Shown here: piece by piece, positions 53,059-62,219 of the stretch | How positions within the stretch are numbered: the first letter of the stretch is position 1 | Layout of the letters: each line of letters starts with the position of its first letter | Assembly (NCBI RefSeq): GCF_030263935.1 | Contig: NZ_CP127162.1 | Location: 1,807,501 to 1,871,500 of the forward strand | Origin: Paenibacillus polygoni | Lineage (GTDB): Bacteria; Bacillota; Bacilli; Paenibacillales; Paenibacillaceae | Reading direction: 5' to 3' | Length of the DNA stretch: 64,000 nucleotides | Notes under the pieces: model-generated | What the model saw: the letters and a program-made list of their open reading frames with translations, nothing else | Database searches by the model: none | Told to the model about the DNA's origin: nothing | Made by a program: the position numbers and the translations under genes

Positions 53059-54519
53059 ATGATATCTTCTTTTTCACAAGTAGGAAAAGCAGTTCGTTTC
53101 ATGGATTCTGGATCTGAGGCAAGTAAGACATTGGGAAATGAATCAACTGGGTTTCTAGCGGCTTTACAGGTGAACATGCAGACAACAAGTGAGGGAATGA
53201 ATCAAGCGGGCAGCAAGGAAACGCCGGCAAAGTTTACTTTTCCTATAGTAAATCCAGATGAAAGTGTTACTCAGGATGGGAATTTAAATACGTTGGACGA
53301 AGCGACTCTACTGATGGAAGCAGAAACGATCATTGATGAACTCATTACCACACTTGAGCAAGATGAAGATCTGGATCGTAGTGAAGAACATGAAGAAATG
53401 ATGGCCGATCTGAAGGGCTGGCTGCAGCAAGCCTTATATTATCTCTATCCTGCAAACAAGGAAGAATCAGCTGAGCAAAACGTATCTCTTAAGGCTGTGA
53501 ATGCACTATCAGAGGAGCCGGCTACTGTAAAGTATGCACTGCAAGAAGTACTGCACCAGTTAGTAGAAGCAAGTAAAACAAAATCAGAAACAGCTGCACC
53601 ATTTGAAGATCTTATACATACTCAGGAGCAGCTTACCGAAAATCTGAAAGAGATTTTAGGAAAATCAGATGTAAAAACAGATTCTGTTACAAAGTTAAAT
53701 TCTCTGATGACCGAACTTAGCCTGTTGGCAAAAAGTAGTTTCGATTCAGCAGAAAAAGCAACGTTTTCGATCGAACCTTCCCTCTTATCGGGGGATGCTG
53801 AGAATCTGGATAAATTCAGTGAACAAGGCAGCAGTAACAAGTTAGCAACAAAAGAAGTAATCAAGGTAACGACTCTTGACGAGTCAATACAGCAGAATGC
53901 AGATCCCGAAACTTCTCAGGAAGTGAATTCCGAGGATACGCAGGATAATCAAGCAACAAACCTGATTACTGCAGGCCAGTTAGCTATAAAGAATGGAACA
54001 GCACCATTAACTAGATCAGAAACGGTTATACCCGTTCAGCAATTTTCGAAAGAAATGTCCGAATTTGTTGTCAGCAAATTTGAGATAGTGAAGCAACAGG
54101 GGATGACAGAAGCGGTCATCTCATTAAGACCTCAGCATTTAGGTCAACTGGACGTGCAGTTATCGATGCAAAATGGACATTTGGTTGCAAGGTTCATGAC
54201 AGAACATGCAGGAGCGAAGGATTTGCTCGAACAGCAAATGACGCAGCTCAGAGCTGTACTTCAGGCTCAAGGGATTCAGGTTGAACGACTTGAAGTGACT
54301 CAGAACACCTCATTATCGTCACATATGTATCAGGACGGAGGCAGTTCAAACGGACAGCCCGGTAACCAGCGCAGATCTAAAGAACGAGAGCGTAACAGTG
54401 AAGATCTACTAACTACAGCAGAGATTCAGGACGAACTTCGTACTTGGATGCAGGAGCAGCAAGATTTGGAGTTATATACGGAAGGCGAGCAGACAAGCGG
54501 ATTCACTGCCAAAATATAA
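53059..54519 (+). CDS. fliK: flagellar hook-length control protein FliK
   Basis: Exported molecular ruler that sets hook length and switches export specificity through FlhB. 486 residues: a variable, acidic and Gln/Glu-rich N-terminal part and the conserved C-terminal Flg_hook domain (AVISLRPQHLGQLDVQLSMQ, LLEQQMTQLRAVLQAQGIQVERLEV; about 345-425). ATG 53059 has GAGGAGGTG upstream. A second FliK-like protein is at 27130-29226. Confidence 0.94.
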   Translation: MISSFSQVGKAVRFMDSGSEASKTLGNESTGFLAALQVNMQTTSEGMNQAGSKETPAKFTFPIVNPDESVTQDGNLNTLDEATLLMEAETIIDELITTLEQDEDLDRSEEHEEMMADLKGWLQQALYYLYPANKEESAEQNVSLKAVNALSEEPATVKYALQEVLHQLVEASKTKSETAAPFEDLIHTQEQLTENLKEILGKSDVKTDSVTKLNSLMTELSLLAKSSFDSAEKATFSIEPSLLSGDAENLDKFSEQGSSNKLATKEVIKVTTLDESIQQNADPETSQEVNSEDTQDNQATNLITAGQLAIKNGTAPLTRSETVIPVQQFSKEMSEFVVSKFEIVKQQGMTEAVISLRPQHLGQLDVQLSMQNGHLVARFMTEHAGAKDLLEQQMTQLRAVLQAQGIQVERLEVTQNTSLSSHMYQDGGSSNGQPGNQRRSKERERNSEDLLTTAEIQDELRTWMQEQQDLELYTEGEQTSGFTAKI

Positions 54520-54540
54520 TGAGCGAAGCGGGGTGTGAAC

Positions 54541-55065
54541 ATGTCAGCAGATATCATTTCGACAACGAATATTTGGCCCAACTACTCAGCTTCTAATGTA
54601 ACTACAGCGGCGAGTAAAGAATCCTCTGATGCGATGGGCAAAGATCAATTTTTGAAAATACTGATTACTCAGTTACAGAACCAGAATCCAATGCAGCCGA
54701 TGGAAGATAAAGAATTTATCGCTCAAATGGCTCAGTTTACCTCAGTAGAACAATTGTCAAATATATCAGGTCAACTCCAAAATTTATCGCAATCTTTAGG
54801 TGCGGTTTCTGGACTGATCGGAAAACAAGTCAGCTGGATTGGTAAAAGTGAGGGTTCAAATGAAGGTGCTGTTCAGAGCGGTGTCGTGGAATCCATTATT
54901 ATTCGCGATCAAATACAGTATGCGGTTATTCATAATAAAGAAATTCCATTAAAAGACATTACGCAGATCAGTGACGTGAAAACGGAAGATAAAGTCTTGG
55001 AAGCGAGTGCCTCTGCTCAGGAGAATAATGTTGTAAGTGAAGAAGCCGATGGGGCTGAGGGATGA
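54541..55065 (+). CDS. flgD: flagellar hook capping protein FlgD
   Basis: Scaffold that caps the growing hook. 174 residues. The N-terminal export region (MGKDQFLKILITQLQNQNPMQPMEDKEFIAQMAQFTSVEQL) is strongly conserved. ATG 54541 follows GGGGTG; GTG 54535 lies at that site and is less likely. Its end overlaps the next gene by 4 bases (ATGA). Confidence 0.95.
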   Translation: MSADIISTTNIWPNYSASNVTTAASKESSDAMGKDQFLKILITQLQNQNPMQPMEDKEFIAQMAQFTSVEQLSNISGQLQNLSQSLGAVSGLIGKQVSWIGKSEGSNEGAVQSGVVESIIIRDQIQYAVIHNKEIPLKDITQISDVKTEDKVLEASASAQENNVVSEEADGAEG

Positions 55066-55439
55066 GTGGCGTTGTTAGAGTAGGTCAGCTCTATGCAAGC
55101 ACGGTGAAATCTCCAAGCACCCGTGATACCCATAAGTCCATATCAGAAGAGACCGTTTCTTTTAACAAGTTACTAGATAGTGAGTGTATAAAGCTTAGTT
55201 ATCATGCTTCAAAAAGGTTAGAGCAGCGTGGAATAGAGCTTGGTAAAAATCATTTAGAAAAGATCGCTGAAGCTGTAGATAAAGCTGCAGCCAAAGGTTC
55301 CAAAGAAACACTTGTGCTGATGGAAGAGACCGCTTTTATTGTAAATGTAAAGAATCGAACGATCGTAACTGCGGTAAATGGCCCCTCGTTAACAGAAGGC
55401 GTATTCACCCAGATTGATAGTGCTGTTATTATTTCTTAA
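55062..55439 (+). CDS. flagellar operon protein (TIGR02530-like)
   Basis: 125 residues. A conserved core (LSYHASKRLEQRGIEL...LEKIAEAVDKAAAKGSKETLVLMEETAFIVNVKNRTIVTA) matches small proteins found between flgD and flgG in many Firmicute fla/che operons (TIGR02530 family as I recall; unverified). Function unknown. Its start overlaps flgD (ATGA), so it is coupled to hook-cap synthesis. Confidence 0.85.
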   Translation: MSGVVRVGQLYASTVKSPSTRDTHKSISEETVSFNKLLDSECIKLSYHASKRLEQRGIELGKNHLEKIAEAVDKAAAKGSKETLVLMEETAFIVNVKNRTIVTAVNGPSLTEGVFTQIDSAVIIS

Positions 55440-55526
55440 TTTATTTGAAGGCTGGCCCTATCGGAAAGCCTATGGCTTGCGGATCGACAGAAGCAGCCAA
55501 TCAACCAATCGGAGGTTAAATTAATT

Positions 55527-56342
55527 ATGCTTAAATCCATGTACTCCGGAGTATCCGGCATGAGAGGGTTTCAAACGAAGCTGGATGTCATCGGTAATAA
55601 TATCGCAAACGTGAATACAACAGGATTCAAATCAAGCCGAGTGATGTTTAAGGATATTATGAGTCAAACTACCGCTGGAGTAACCGCTCCTACAGATGAT
55701 ACCGGTGGTGTGAATTCTAAACAGATAGGGCTTGGAGTTAGTGTAGGATCGATCGATACGATGCATTTAGCAGGCAGTGCACAGACCACGAATAATCCCA
55801 CAGATCTTCGTCTGGAAGGAGATGGATTTTTCCTGGTCAGCTTATCGGAAGATCAGGAAGTTCCTTACCTTACGCGGGCTGGAGATTTTCATGTAGATGC
55901 CAATCGCAGACTGGTTACCTCGGATGGACTGTTCGTGCTTGATTCTGGCGGCGCTCCTATTCAGCTTGATGATGATGTTGTCGCTTTTTCAATCGGTCAG
56001 GATGGAACCATTAACCAGCAAATGGCTGATGGAACGATGGAAGCCGGTGTTCAGCTAGGGATCGGTAAAGTATCTAATCCGAGCGGTCTGGATAAAATCG
56101 GCGGCAATTTGTATCGAATGACGATGAATGCAAATCTCGATGGTGAGTTTGAAATTGTAACGGCTAATAATGCAGAAGCAGGTACGGGTTCGATCGTGGC
56201 AGGGCAGCTTGAGATGTCAAATGTGGATCTAACCGGAGAGTTTACAGAGATGATCGTTGCACAGCGCGGCTTCCAGGCCAATTCCCGCATCATTACCACT
56301 TCTGATGAAATACTTCAAGAAGTCGTCAATCTGAAACGTTAA
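55527..56342 (+). CDS. flgG: flagellar hook/rod protein of the FlgG/FlgE family
   Basis: Forms the distal rod or hook. 271 residues. N-terminal MLKSMYSGVSGMRGFQTKLDVIGNNIANVNTTGFK and C-terminal TGEFTEMIVAQRGFQANSRIITTSDEILQEVVNL are the family ends. The size and sequence fit the short FlgG-like protein that B. subtilis uses as its hook (FlgE); the exact name cannot be settled by eye. ATG 55527 has GGAGG upstream. Confidence 0.92.
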   Translation: MLKSMYSGVSGMRGFQTKLDVIGNNIANVNTTGFKSSRVMFKDIMSQTTAGVTAPTDDTGGVNSKQIGLGVSVGSIDTMHLAGSAQTTNNPTDLRLEGDGFFLVSLSEDQEVPYLTRAGDFHVDANRRLVTSDGLFVLDSGGAPIQLDDDVVAFSIGQDGTINQQMADGTMEAGVQLGIGKVSNPSGLDKIGGNLYRMTMNANLDGEFEIVTANNAEAGTGSIVAGQLEMSNVDLTGEFTEMIVAQRGFQANSRIITTSDEILQEVVNLKR

Positions 56343-56358
56343 TGACTAGTATCTGCGT

Positions 56359-56381
56359 CAGGGAGCAAAGGCTGCTCCCTG
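56359..56381 (+). other. strong hairpin between flgG and swrD
   Basis: CAGGGAGCA (56359-56367) pairs perfectly with TGCTCCCTG (56373-56381) over a 5-base loop. No T-run follows, so it is not a standard terminator. It could stabilise the end of the abundant flgG message. Confidence 0.6.
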
Positions 56382-56408
56382 AGTCAGGTTACTGCAGGAG
56401 GTATAGAG

Positions 56409-56633
56409 ATGATAGCAGTTACAAAGCTGAACGGAGAAAGCCTGTTTTTAAATGCGTTGCTCATTGAGACTGTAGAAGAAACACCGGATACATATATCAC
56501 CCTGATCACAGGCAAACGTTTGATTGTTCTTGAGAAAGCAGAGGAAGTCATTGATAAGATCAAGGAATATAACCGGGGAATTGGTATCCATGCGGCGACA
56601 ATTAAATTGCAGCAGCAAACGGAGGATATGTAA
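56409..56633 (+). CDS. swrD: FlbD/SwrD family flagellar protein
   Basis: 74 residues. MIAVTKLNGESLFLNALLIETVEETPDTYITLITGKRLIV fits the small FlbD family; in B. subtilis SwrD (YlzI) raises flagellar torque and is needed for swarming. A GGAGG site lies before ATG 56409. fliL starts directly after its stop codon. Confidence 0.9.
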   Translation: MIAVTKLNGESLFLNALLIETVEETPDTYITLITGKRLIVLEKAEEVIDKIKEYNRGIGIHAATIKLQQQTEDM

Positions 56634-57098
56634 ATGAAGAAAATGTTACCCTGGATCTCTACCATTATGCTTGCCGTTACACTGATTGTGCTGGTGGTCA
56701 TCATTATGAAGGGGCAGATGAATCCGGGAAACGAACAGCCAGCCTCGAAGGTGAGCGAAAGCAAACCACACTTATCAGCAGATGAAATTGTTGAGGTAAG
56801 TTCAGAAATTATTGATATCAAAACAAACTTGGCTGATCCTAATTATCTTGTGCAAATGAACTTTGCCTTCCAATTGGATAGCAAAAAGGCAAATGAGGAT
56901 TTTGAGAAAATTAAAGATTTGGTGGTAACTCCAATTATTATTCAAAAGCTGGCAGAGACAAGCCCTGAAACGCTGAATGTAACGTCAGGAAGAAAGAAAT
57001 TTAACAGCGAGTTGAAAGTTCTAATTAACAAAGAACTGACAGAAGGCCAAATACAACATATTCGAATAACAAAGTTCCTTTCGACGCCAATGATGTAA
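56634..57098 (+). CDS. fliL: flagellar basal body-associated protein FliL
   Basis: Single-span membrane protein near the stators that modulates motor output. 154 residues: membrane span at about 5-25 (LPWISTIMLAVTLIVLVVII) then an exterior FliL domain (LVQMNFAFQLDSKKAN...LKVLINKELTEGQIQHIRITKFL). It starts immediately after swrD without a gap. Confidence 0.92.
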   Translation: MKKMLPWISTIMLAVTLIVLVVIIMKGQMNPGNEQPASKVSESKPHLSADEIVEVSSEIIDIKTNLADPNYLVQMNFAFQLDSKKANEDFEKIKDLVVTPIIIQKLAETSPETLNVTSGRKKFNSELKVLINKELTEGQIQHIRITKFLSTPMM

Positions 57099-57141
57099 TG
57101 AGTCCTAAGCTCAATTTTAAACCTGCAAGGGGGTGAATGAA

Positions 57142-58140
57142 ATGGTTGATGTATTATCACAAAATGAAATTGATGCCCTCCTCGCAGCACTTTCCTCTGG
57201 AGAAATGGATGCTGAAGAGCTGAAAAAGGAAGATAGTCAGAGGAAAATAAGGTCGTACGACTTTAAGAGAGCCGTTCGTTTTTCTAAAGATCATATTCGA
57301 AGTTTAACCCGAATTCATGAGAACTTTGCTCGGTATCTAACGACTTATTTTTCCGCTCAGCTGCGCACGTTTGTTCAGATCAATGTGGTTCAAGTAGAAC
57401 AATTGCCATATGACGAGTTTATTCGCTCCATTCCTAAAATGACCATTTTGAATATCTTTGAGGCAGAACCGCTTCAAGGAAGAATGGTACTTGAGGTAAA
57501 TCCGAATGTTGCTTATGCAATGCTCGATCGTCTGCTTGGGGGCCCAGGTACATCTACTGCGAAAGTAAACACCATGACTGAGATTGAAATCACCATTATG
57601 GAGCGCATTTTCAGCAAAGCATTCGACAGTTTGCAAGAAGCTTGGAAAACGGTTCTTGATATTAACCCCCGCATGGAGGCGTTAGAAACGAATCCACAGT
57701 TTATGCAAATTGTATCGCCAAATGAGACGATTGCTCTCATCTCGCTAAGCACAAAGATTGGGGATACGACAGGCATGATCAACCTTTGCATTCCACATGT
57801 CGTTGTGGAACCGATCATGTCCAAACTTTCAACCCATCAGTGGTTTATATCCGAGAAAAAATCACGGGCTCCTGAAGAAATGGTCGCTTTGAAAGAAAGA
57901 GTGAAAAAAGCCAAACTTCCGATTATCGCGGAGCTCGGTGAATCCCAAATATCGATTGCTGAGTTTCTGTCGCTTGGCGTCGGCGATGTGATCGCACTAG
58001 GTAAACCGGTAAACGAAGGATTAACCATTAAAGTAGGCGAAAAGGCCAAATTTATAGGAAGTCCAGGCAGTCTCAGAGACCGAGTAGCAGTACAGATAGA
58101 TGAGATCCTCATTGAAGGAGTTGAAGAACTTGACGAGTAA
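57142..58140 (+). CDS. fliM: flagellar motor switch protein FliM
   Basis: C-ring component that binds phosphorylated CheY and controls rotation. 332 residues from ATG 57142 (AAGGGGGTGA upstream; GTG 57133 is in that site). N-terminal CheY-binding segment DVLSQNEIDALLAAL, middle CheC-like domain, and C-terminal SpoA domain (AELGESQISIAEFLSLGVGDVI). Its end overlaps fliY by 11 bases. Confidence 0.95.
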   Translation: MVDVLSQNEIDALLAALSSGEMDAEELKKEDSQRKIRSYDFKRAVRFSKDHIRSLTRIHENFARYLTTYFSAQLRTFVQINVVQVEQLPYDEFIRSIPKMTILNIFEAEPLQGRMVLEVNPNVAYAMLDRLLGGPGTSTAKVNTMTEIEITIMERIFSKAFDSLQEAWKTVLDINPRMEALETNPQFMQIVSPNETIALISLSTKIGDTTGMINLCIPHVVVEPIMSKLSTHQWFISEKKSRAPEEMVALKERVKKAKLPIIAELGESQISIAEFLSLGVGDVIALGKPVNEGLTIKVGEKAKFIGSPGSLRDRVAVQIDEILIEGVEELDE

Positions 58141-59413
58141 AGACTTTTTGTCCCAGGAAGAGATCGATGCTTTATTAAAGCAAACCGAATCGATTTCCAG
58201 CGGTGAGCCGGTGGTGCAAACAGTGGATGATTATTTGACCCCGCTCGAACAGGATGCCCTCGGTGAGATTGGGAACATCACATTTGGCAGCGCGGCGACA
58301 GCACTTTCTACGTTATTAGGTAATAAAGTAGAAATAACAACACCGAAAATTTCGATTATTAAAAGATCAGAGTTTGAAAAGGAATTCCCTAAACCACATG
58401 TGACCGTTCATGTCACTTATGTAGACGGTTTTGAAGGGATAAATTCACTTGTAATCAAGAAAAGAGATGCACAAGTCATCGCGGATCTCATGCTTGGCGG
58501 TGAAGGGAATCCAGAGGACGAAGAACTGAATGAAATTCATATCAGTGCCGTTCAAGAAGCAATGAATCAAATGATGGGTTCATCAGCCACATCGATGTCT
58601 ACTCTATTCAACCGATTCGTAAATATATCACCGCCAAGTATAGATATTCTTAACACAACTAGCGGGGAAGGGTTAAATAATTTCCCTGTGGATGAAACGA
58701 TGATTAAAGTTTCATTCCGTCTGCTTATTGGGGATTTAATCGATTCTACGATTATGCAATTGCTGAGAGTTGATTTTTCAAAAGACATGGTAAGAATGCT
58801 CATTCATGGCACAGAAGAGATGGAAGAGGTTTCTACAGGCCATATGACCGAAGCATCTGCACAGGTGGAAGAACCAGCAAGTGCGCCGCCAGAACCGGCA
58901 GTGTATGAATCTCCTGCTTATGAGCAGCAAATGCATCAAGCACAACCGAATGTTCCTTACCAGGATCCTTGGCAAGCACCTATACCGCAGCAGCAGAACC
59001 CATATCCAAATTACCCTAACCAAGGGATGCAGCAACCTGCGCAAATGTCGAATCCAGAGCCTCACCATTACGGAAACATGCACGCGCGTGGTGTGAATGT
59101 GCAACCAGTGCAGTTCGCAAATTTCCAAAATGGAGCTTTTGGGCAAGCAAACGACAATAATTTGAATTTATTGATGGACATACCACTAAAAGTAACCGTA
59201 GAATTAGGAAGGACCCAAAAGCAAATTAAGGATATTCTGGAATTGTCTCAGGGCTCCATCATTGAACTCGATAAACTGGCTGGTGAGCCTGTGGATATCC
59301 TTGTCAATCAGAAGCTGATTGCGAAGGGCGAAGTGGTTGTCATTGATGAGAATTTTGGAGTACGAGTAACCGATATCGTAAGCGAGTGGGACCGACTGCA
59401 GAAAATACAATAA
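58130..59413 (+). CDS. fliY: flagellar motor switch phosphatase FliY
   Basis: Combines a CheY-P phosphatase with a FliN-like C-ring domain. 427 residues from TTG 58130 (GAAGGAG 9 bases upstream). It has a CheY-binding start (SQEEIDALLKQ), then two CheC-type active sites: EIGNITFGSAATALSTLL and VQEAMNQMMGSSATSMSTL (paired Glu and Asn). A Gln/Pro/Asn-rich linker (about 255-330) leads to the SpoA domain (VELGRTQKQIKDILELSQGS...IDENFGVRVTDIVS). Confidence 0.94.
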   Translation: MTSKDFLSQEEIDALLKQTESISSGEPVVQTVDDYLTPLEQDALGEIGNITFGSAATALSTLLGNKVEITTPKISIIKRSEFEKEFPKPHVTVHVTYVDGFEGINSLVIKKRDAQVIADLMLGGEGNPEDEELNEIHISAVQEAMNQMMGSSATSMSTLFNRFVNISPPSIDILNTTSGEGLNNFPVDETMIKVSFRLLIGDLIDSTIMQLLRVDFSKDMVRMLIHGTEEMEEVSTGHMTEASAQVEEPASAPPEPAVYESPAYEQQMHQAQPNVPYQDPWQAPIPQQQNPYPNYPNQGMQQPAQMSNPEPHHYGNMHARGVNVQPVQFANFQNGAFGQANDNNLNLLMDIPLKVTVELGRTQKQIKDILELSQGSIIELDKLAGEPVDILVNQKLIAKGEVVVIDENFGVRVTDIVSEWDRLQKIQ

Positions 59414-59443
59414 GCAACATATTCAAGGAGGATTTTAATTAAC

Positions 59444-59809
59444 ATGGCAAATCGAATTCTAATCGTGGACGACGCAGCATTTATGAGAATGATGATACGG
59501 GATATTTTGAGTAAGAACGGGTTTGAGGTTGTTGGTGAAGCTCAAGACGGAGCACAGGCAATTGAGAAGTTTAAAGAACTTCGCCCTGACTTGATTACAA
59601 TGGATATTACGATGCCAGAGATGGATGGTATTGCTGCACTTAAAGAAATTAAAAAAGTAGATCCTAACGCTAAAGTGATTATGTGTTCCGCAATGGGACA
59701 ACAAGCAATGGTAATTGATGCGATTCAAGCAGGAGCAAAAGACTTTATTGTGAAGCCTTTCCAATCGGATCGCGTAATTGAAGCAATTAATAAGACACTA
59801 GGCATTTAA
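59444..59809 (+). CDS. cheY: chemotaxis response regulator CheY
   Basis: Receiver-domain protein that carries the chemotaxis signal to FliM. 121 residues, receiver domain only. Phosphorylation site Asp54 in DLITMDITMPEMDG, acidic pocket VDDAAFMRM and Lys104 in DFIVKPF. ATG 59444 has AAGGAGGA upstream, about 11 bases away. It lies between fliY and fliO, the standard B. subtilis location. Confidence 0.96.
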   Translation: MANRILIVDDAAFMRMMIRDILSKNGFEVVGEAQDGAQAIEKFKELRPDLITMDITMPEMDGIAALKEIKKVDPNAKVIMCSAMGQQAMVIDAIQAGAKDFIVKPFQSDRVIEAINKTLGI

Positions 59810-59814
59810 TGTAA

Positions 59815-60336
59815 ATGACAGATTCAGGTCAAACGGATTCCTTGAGATCAAGTTACTTTGGATCGATCTTCTCTGTCGTATTCGTACTTATTATCATAGT
59901 CATTTGTATTGTTCTTTTGATTCGCTTTTTGGGAAGAAAGAATCAATCTTTTTTTCAGAAACGGACGATGAGAGTCATCGGTGGAGTGGGACTTGGACCT
60001 GGCAAGTCACTTCAAATTGTCGAAGTTGGCAGCAAGCTTTATATACTTGGGATTGGAGACGATGTGAATAGGATTGACACGTTGTCTGACCCTGAGGAGA
60101 TCAGAGCGCTAGTCGCTCAGTTTGAAAGGGAAGGGACATCAGAACCTTCCTTCGCCAATCTCATCACAGGTGTAAAGAATAAGCTCAGTAAAAATAAAGC
60201 GGAGTCCTTCGACATGGAAGAAGCTTCATTTCATGCTTTATTCGAGAAGAAGCTTCGAGAGATGCCTGATCGTAAGGATCAAATGGAACGCTTGCTTGAA
60301 GAAGAAGAAACAAGAGAGCGGTCGAGAGATTCATGA
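59815..60336 (+). CDS. fliO: flagellar biosynthesis protein FliO (FliZ)
   Basis: Helps assemble the FliP ring of the export gate. 173 residues: one membrane span (about 17-38: SIFSVVFVLIIIVICIVLLIRF) and a cytoplasmic domain (RTMRVIGGVGLGPGKSLQIVEVGSKLYILGIG). No clear ribosome binding site precedes ATG 59815, only 6 bases after cheY, so translation may be coupled to cheY. It overlaps fliP by 4 bases (ATGA). Confidence 0.9.
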   Translation: MTDSGQTDSLRSSYFGSIFSVVFVLIIIVICIVLLIRFLGRKNQSFFQKRTMRVIGGVGLGPGKSLQIVEVGSKLYILGIGDDVNRIDTLSDPEEIRALVAQFEREGTSEPSFANLITGVKNKLSKNKAESFDMEEASFHALFEKKLREMPDRKDQMERLLEEEETRERSRDS

Positions 60337-61088
60337 ACAAAAAGATGGTAATAGTCTGTTTACTATGGGCGGTTCTCCAACTCACGATGGGGACGGAAGC
60401 GTATGCTCAGCCCATCCCGGATATCAATATTGAGATTGGGAATGGGGATAGCGGAGAGCCTGGCACAAGCTCTTTATCCATCATTCTTTTTGTCACCATT
60501 ATCAGTATTGCACCCGCCATTCTAGTACTGATGACAAGTTTTACTAGAATCGTTATTGTTTTAAGTTTTGTACGAACATCACTGGGTACCAATCAAATGC
60601 CGCCAAATCAGGTGCTCGTTGGACTAGCTCTTTTTCTTACTTTATTTATTATGTCTCCAACGATATCTACCATTAATGATGTTGCGCTTCAACCTTACTT
60701 AAAAGGCGAGTTAACACAAATGGAGGCACTGAATGAAGCCGCGGAACCCATGAAGAAATTTATGTTCTCACATACAAGGGAAAAAGATTTGCTTCTGTTC
60801 ATGGATTACAACGGGATGGAGAAGCCGGAAACTTATGAGGATATTCCGCTCACTGTCATGGTTCCCGCGTATGCAATCAGTGAACTGAAAACCGCCTTTC
60901 AGATGGGATTCATGATTTTTATTCCCTTTTTGGTCGTTGATATTGTTGTGTCAAGTACCCTTATGGCAATGGGGATGATGATGTTGCCGCCGGTCATGAT
61001 TTCTCTTCCTTTCAAAATTCTTCTTTTTGTACTGGTAGATGGCTGGTATCTCGTCGTTAAATCATTACTCCTTAGCTTCAGTCCGTAG
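60333..61088 (+). CDS. fliP: flagellar export gate protein FliP
   Basis: Pentameric core of the flagellar export gate. 251 residues. A cleavable-looking signal peptide (MVIVCLLWAVLQLTMGTEAYAQ) followed by four membrane segments; conserved FTRIVIVLSFVRTSLGTNQMPPNQVLVGLALFLT and FIPFLVVDIVVSSTLMAMGMMMLPPVMISLPFK. ATG 60333 overlaps the fliO stop. Confidence 0.96.
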   Translation: MNKKMVIVCLLWAVLQLTMGTEAYAQPIPDINIEIGNGDSGEPGTSSLSIILFVTIISIAPAILVLMTSFTRIVIVLSFVRTSLGTNQMPPNQVLVGLALFLTLFIMSPTISTINDVALQPYLKGELTQMEALNEAAEPMKKFMFSHTREKDLLLFMDYNGMEKPETYEDIPLTVMVPAYAISELKTAFQMGFMIFIPFLVVDIVVSSTLMAMGMMMLPPVMISLPFKILLFVLVDGWYLVVKSLLLSFSP

Positions 61089-61122
61089 TGCAAGGATCAT
61101 CTAGACATTGGGAGGTGGCGCC

Positions 61123-61392
61123 TTGACAGGGGATTTTATTATTGAGCTAGCAGGGCAAGCAATCTTTGTCGCTCTGAAAATAAGTGCCCCCATGCTGGTC
61201 CTTGGACTTGTTGTAGGGCTGATCATTAGTATTTTTCAAGCAACAACGCAGATTCAAGAACAAACGTTAGCTTTTGTCCCTAAGATTGTAGCCGTTCTAT
61301 TGGCACTATTGTTATTTGGCCCTTGGATTCTCGCAACCATGGTTGATTTCACTTATAACATCTTGGACAATCTTCACAACTATATCGGGTAG
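61123..61392 (+). CDS. fliQ: flagellar export gate protein FliQ
   Basis: Small gate protein with two membrane helices. 89 residues from TTG 61123 (GGGAGGTGG just upstream, matching the 89-residue length in B. subtilis); an earlier TTG at 61108 is not supported. FVALKISAPMLVLGLVVGLIISIFQATTQIQEQTLAFVPK is the typical core. fliR follows 11 bases on. Confidence 0.94.
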   Translation: MTGDFIIELAGQAIFVALKISAPMLVLGLVVGLIISIFQATTQIQEQTLAFVPKIVAVLLALLLFGPWILATMVDFTYNILDNLHNYIG

Positions 61393-61403
61393 GTTGATCA
61401 ATC

Positions 61404-62192
61404 ATGGAGATGATACTTCAAGGATTTTCGGTAGCTTTGCTAATTTTTTGTCGAATAACAGCTTTTTTTGTAGTAGCGCCCGTGTTTTCTACACCAGGGG
61501 TACCTCAAATATTCAAAATAGGATTATCTGTTTTTATTACAATGATTGTTTATTTAACTTTTGGTACGGACCAAGTTATTGCGATGGATGCAGCTTACGT
61601 ACTGCTTATATTTAAGGAAGTCTTAATGGGACTGCTGCTAGGTTATGTTGCACTTCTCATGATCACGGCGATACAAACAGCAGGAGCGTTCATTGATATC
61701 CAGATTGGTTTTAGTATGGCAAATGTGTTTGATCCAATGACAGGTACCTCAGTGCCTCTCACAGGGAATCTGAAGTATGCTTTTGCAATGCTGCTGTTTC
61801 TGACCATGAACGGACATCATAGGATGCTCGATGCCATCGTATACAGTTATAGATGGGTGCCTCTTGCTGGAAACGATATTTTTCAGGCATTTTCAAATGG
61901 TAGTGTTGCAGAACTCCTGATCCGTGCCTTTGCACAAGCTTTTATGCTTGCGTTTCAGATGGCTGCACCGCTGGTGGTTGCTTTATTTATGACCGACGTA
62001 GGGCTTGGATTTCTTGCCAGAACAGCACCGCAGTTTAATGTCTTTGTTATAGGGGTTCCACTGAAAATTATTGTAGGTCTCTCCATGATGTTACTCATCG
62101 TACCAGGCTTACTGTACGTTTTTGAAAATTTGTTCGGTGTTTTATTTGAAGCAATGCAAGGAGTCTTAGAGGTGGTTGGTCAGAGACCATAA
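61404..62192 (+). CDS. fliR: flagellar export gate protein FliR
   Basis: Polytopic gate component that caps the FliP-FliQ ring. 262 residues with about six hydrophobic segments and VFSTPGVPQIFKIGLSV near the start, then QIGFSMANVFDPMTGTSVP and GLGFLARTAPQFNVFVIGVPLKI. ATG 61404 has a modest site (GGTAGGTTGA) upstream. It lies just before flhB. Confidence 0.94.
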   Translation: MEMILQGFSVALLIFCRITAFFVVAPVFSTPGVPQIFKIGLSVFITMIVYLTFGTDQVIAMDAAYVLLIFKEVLMGLLLGYVALLMITAIQTAGAFIDIQIGFSMANVFDPMTGTSVPLTGNLKYAFAMLLFLTMNGHHRMLDAIVYSYRWVPLAGNDIFQAFSNGSVAELLIRAFAQAFMLAFQMAAPLVVALFMTDVGLGFLARTAPQFNVFVIGVPLKIIVGLSMMLLIVPGLLYVFENLFGVLFEAMQGVLEVVGQRP

Positions 62193-62219
62193 ATAAGGCA
62201 AATGCGGGAGGAGAGTAGG

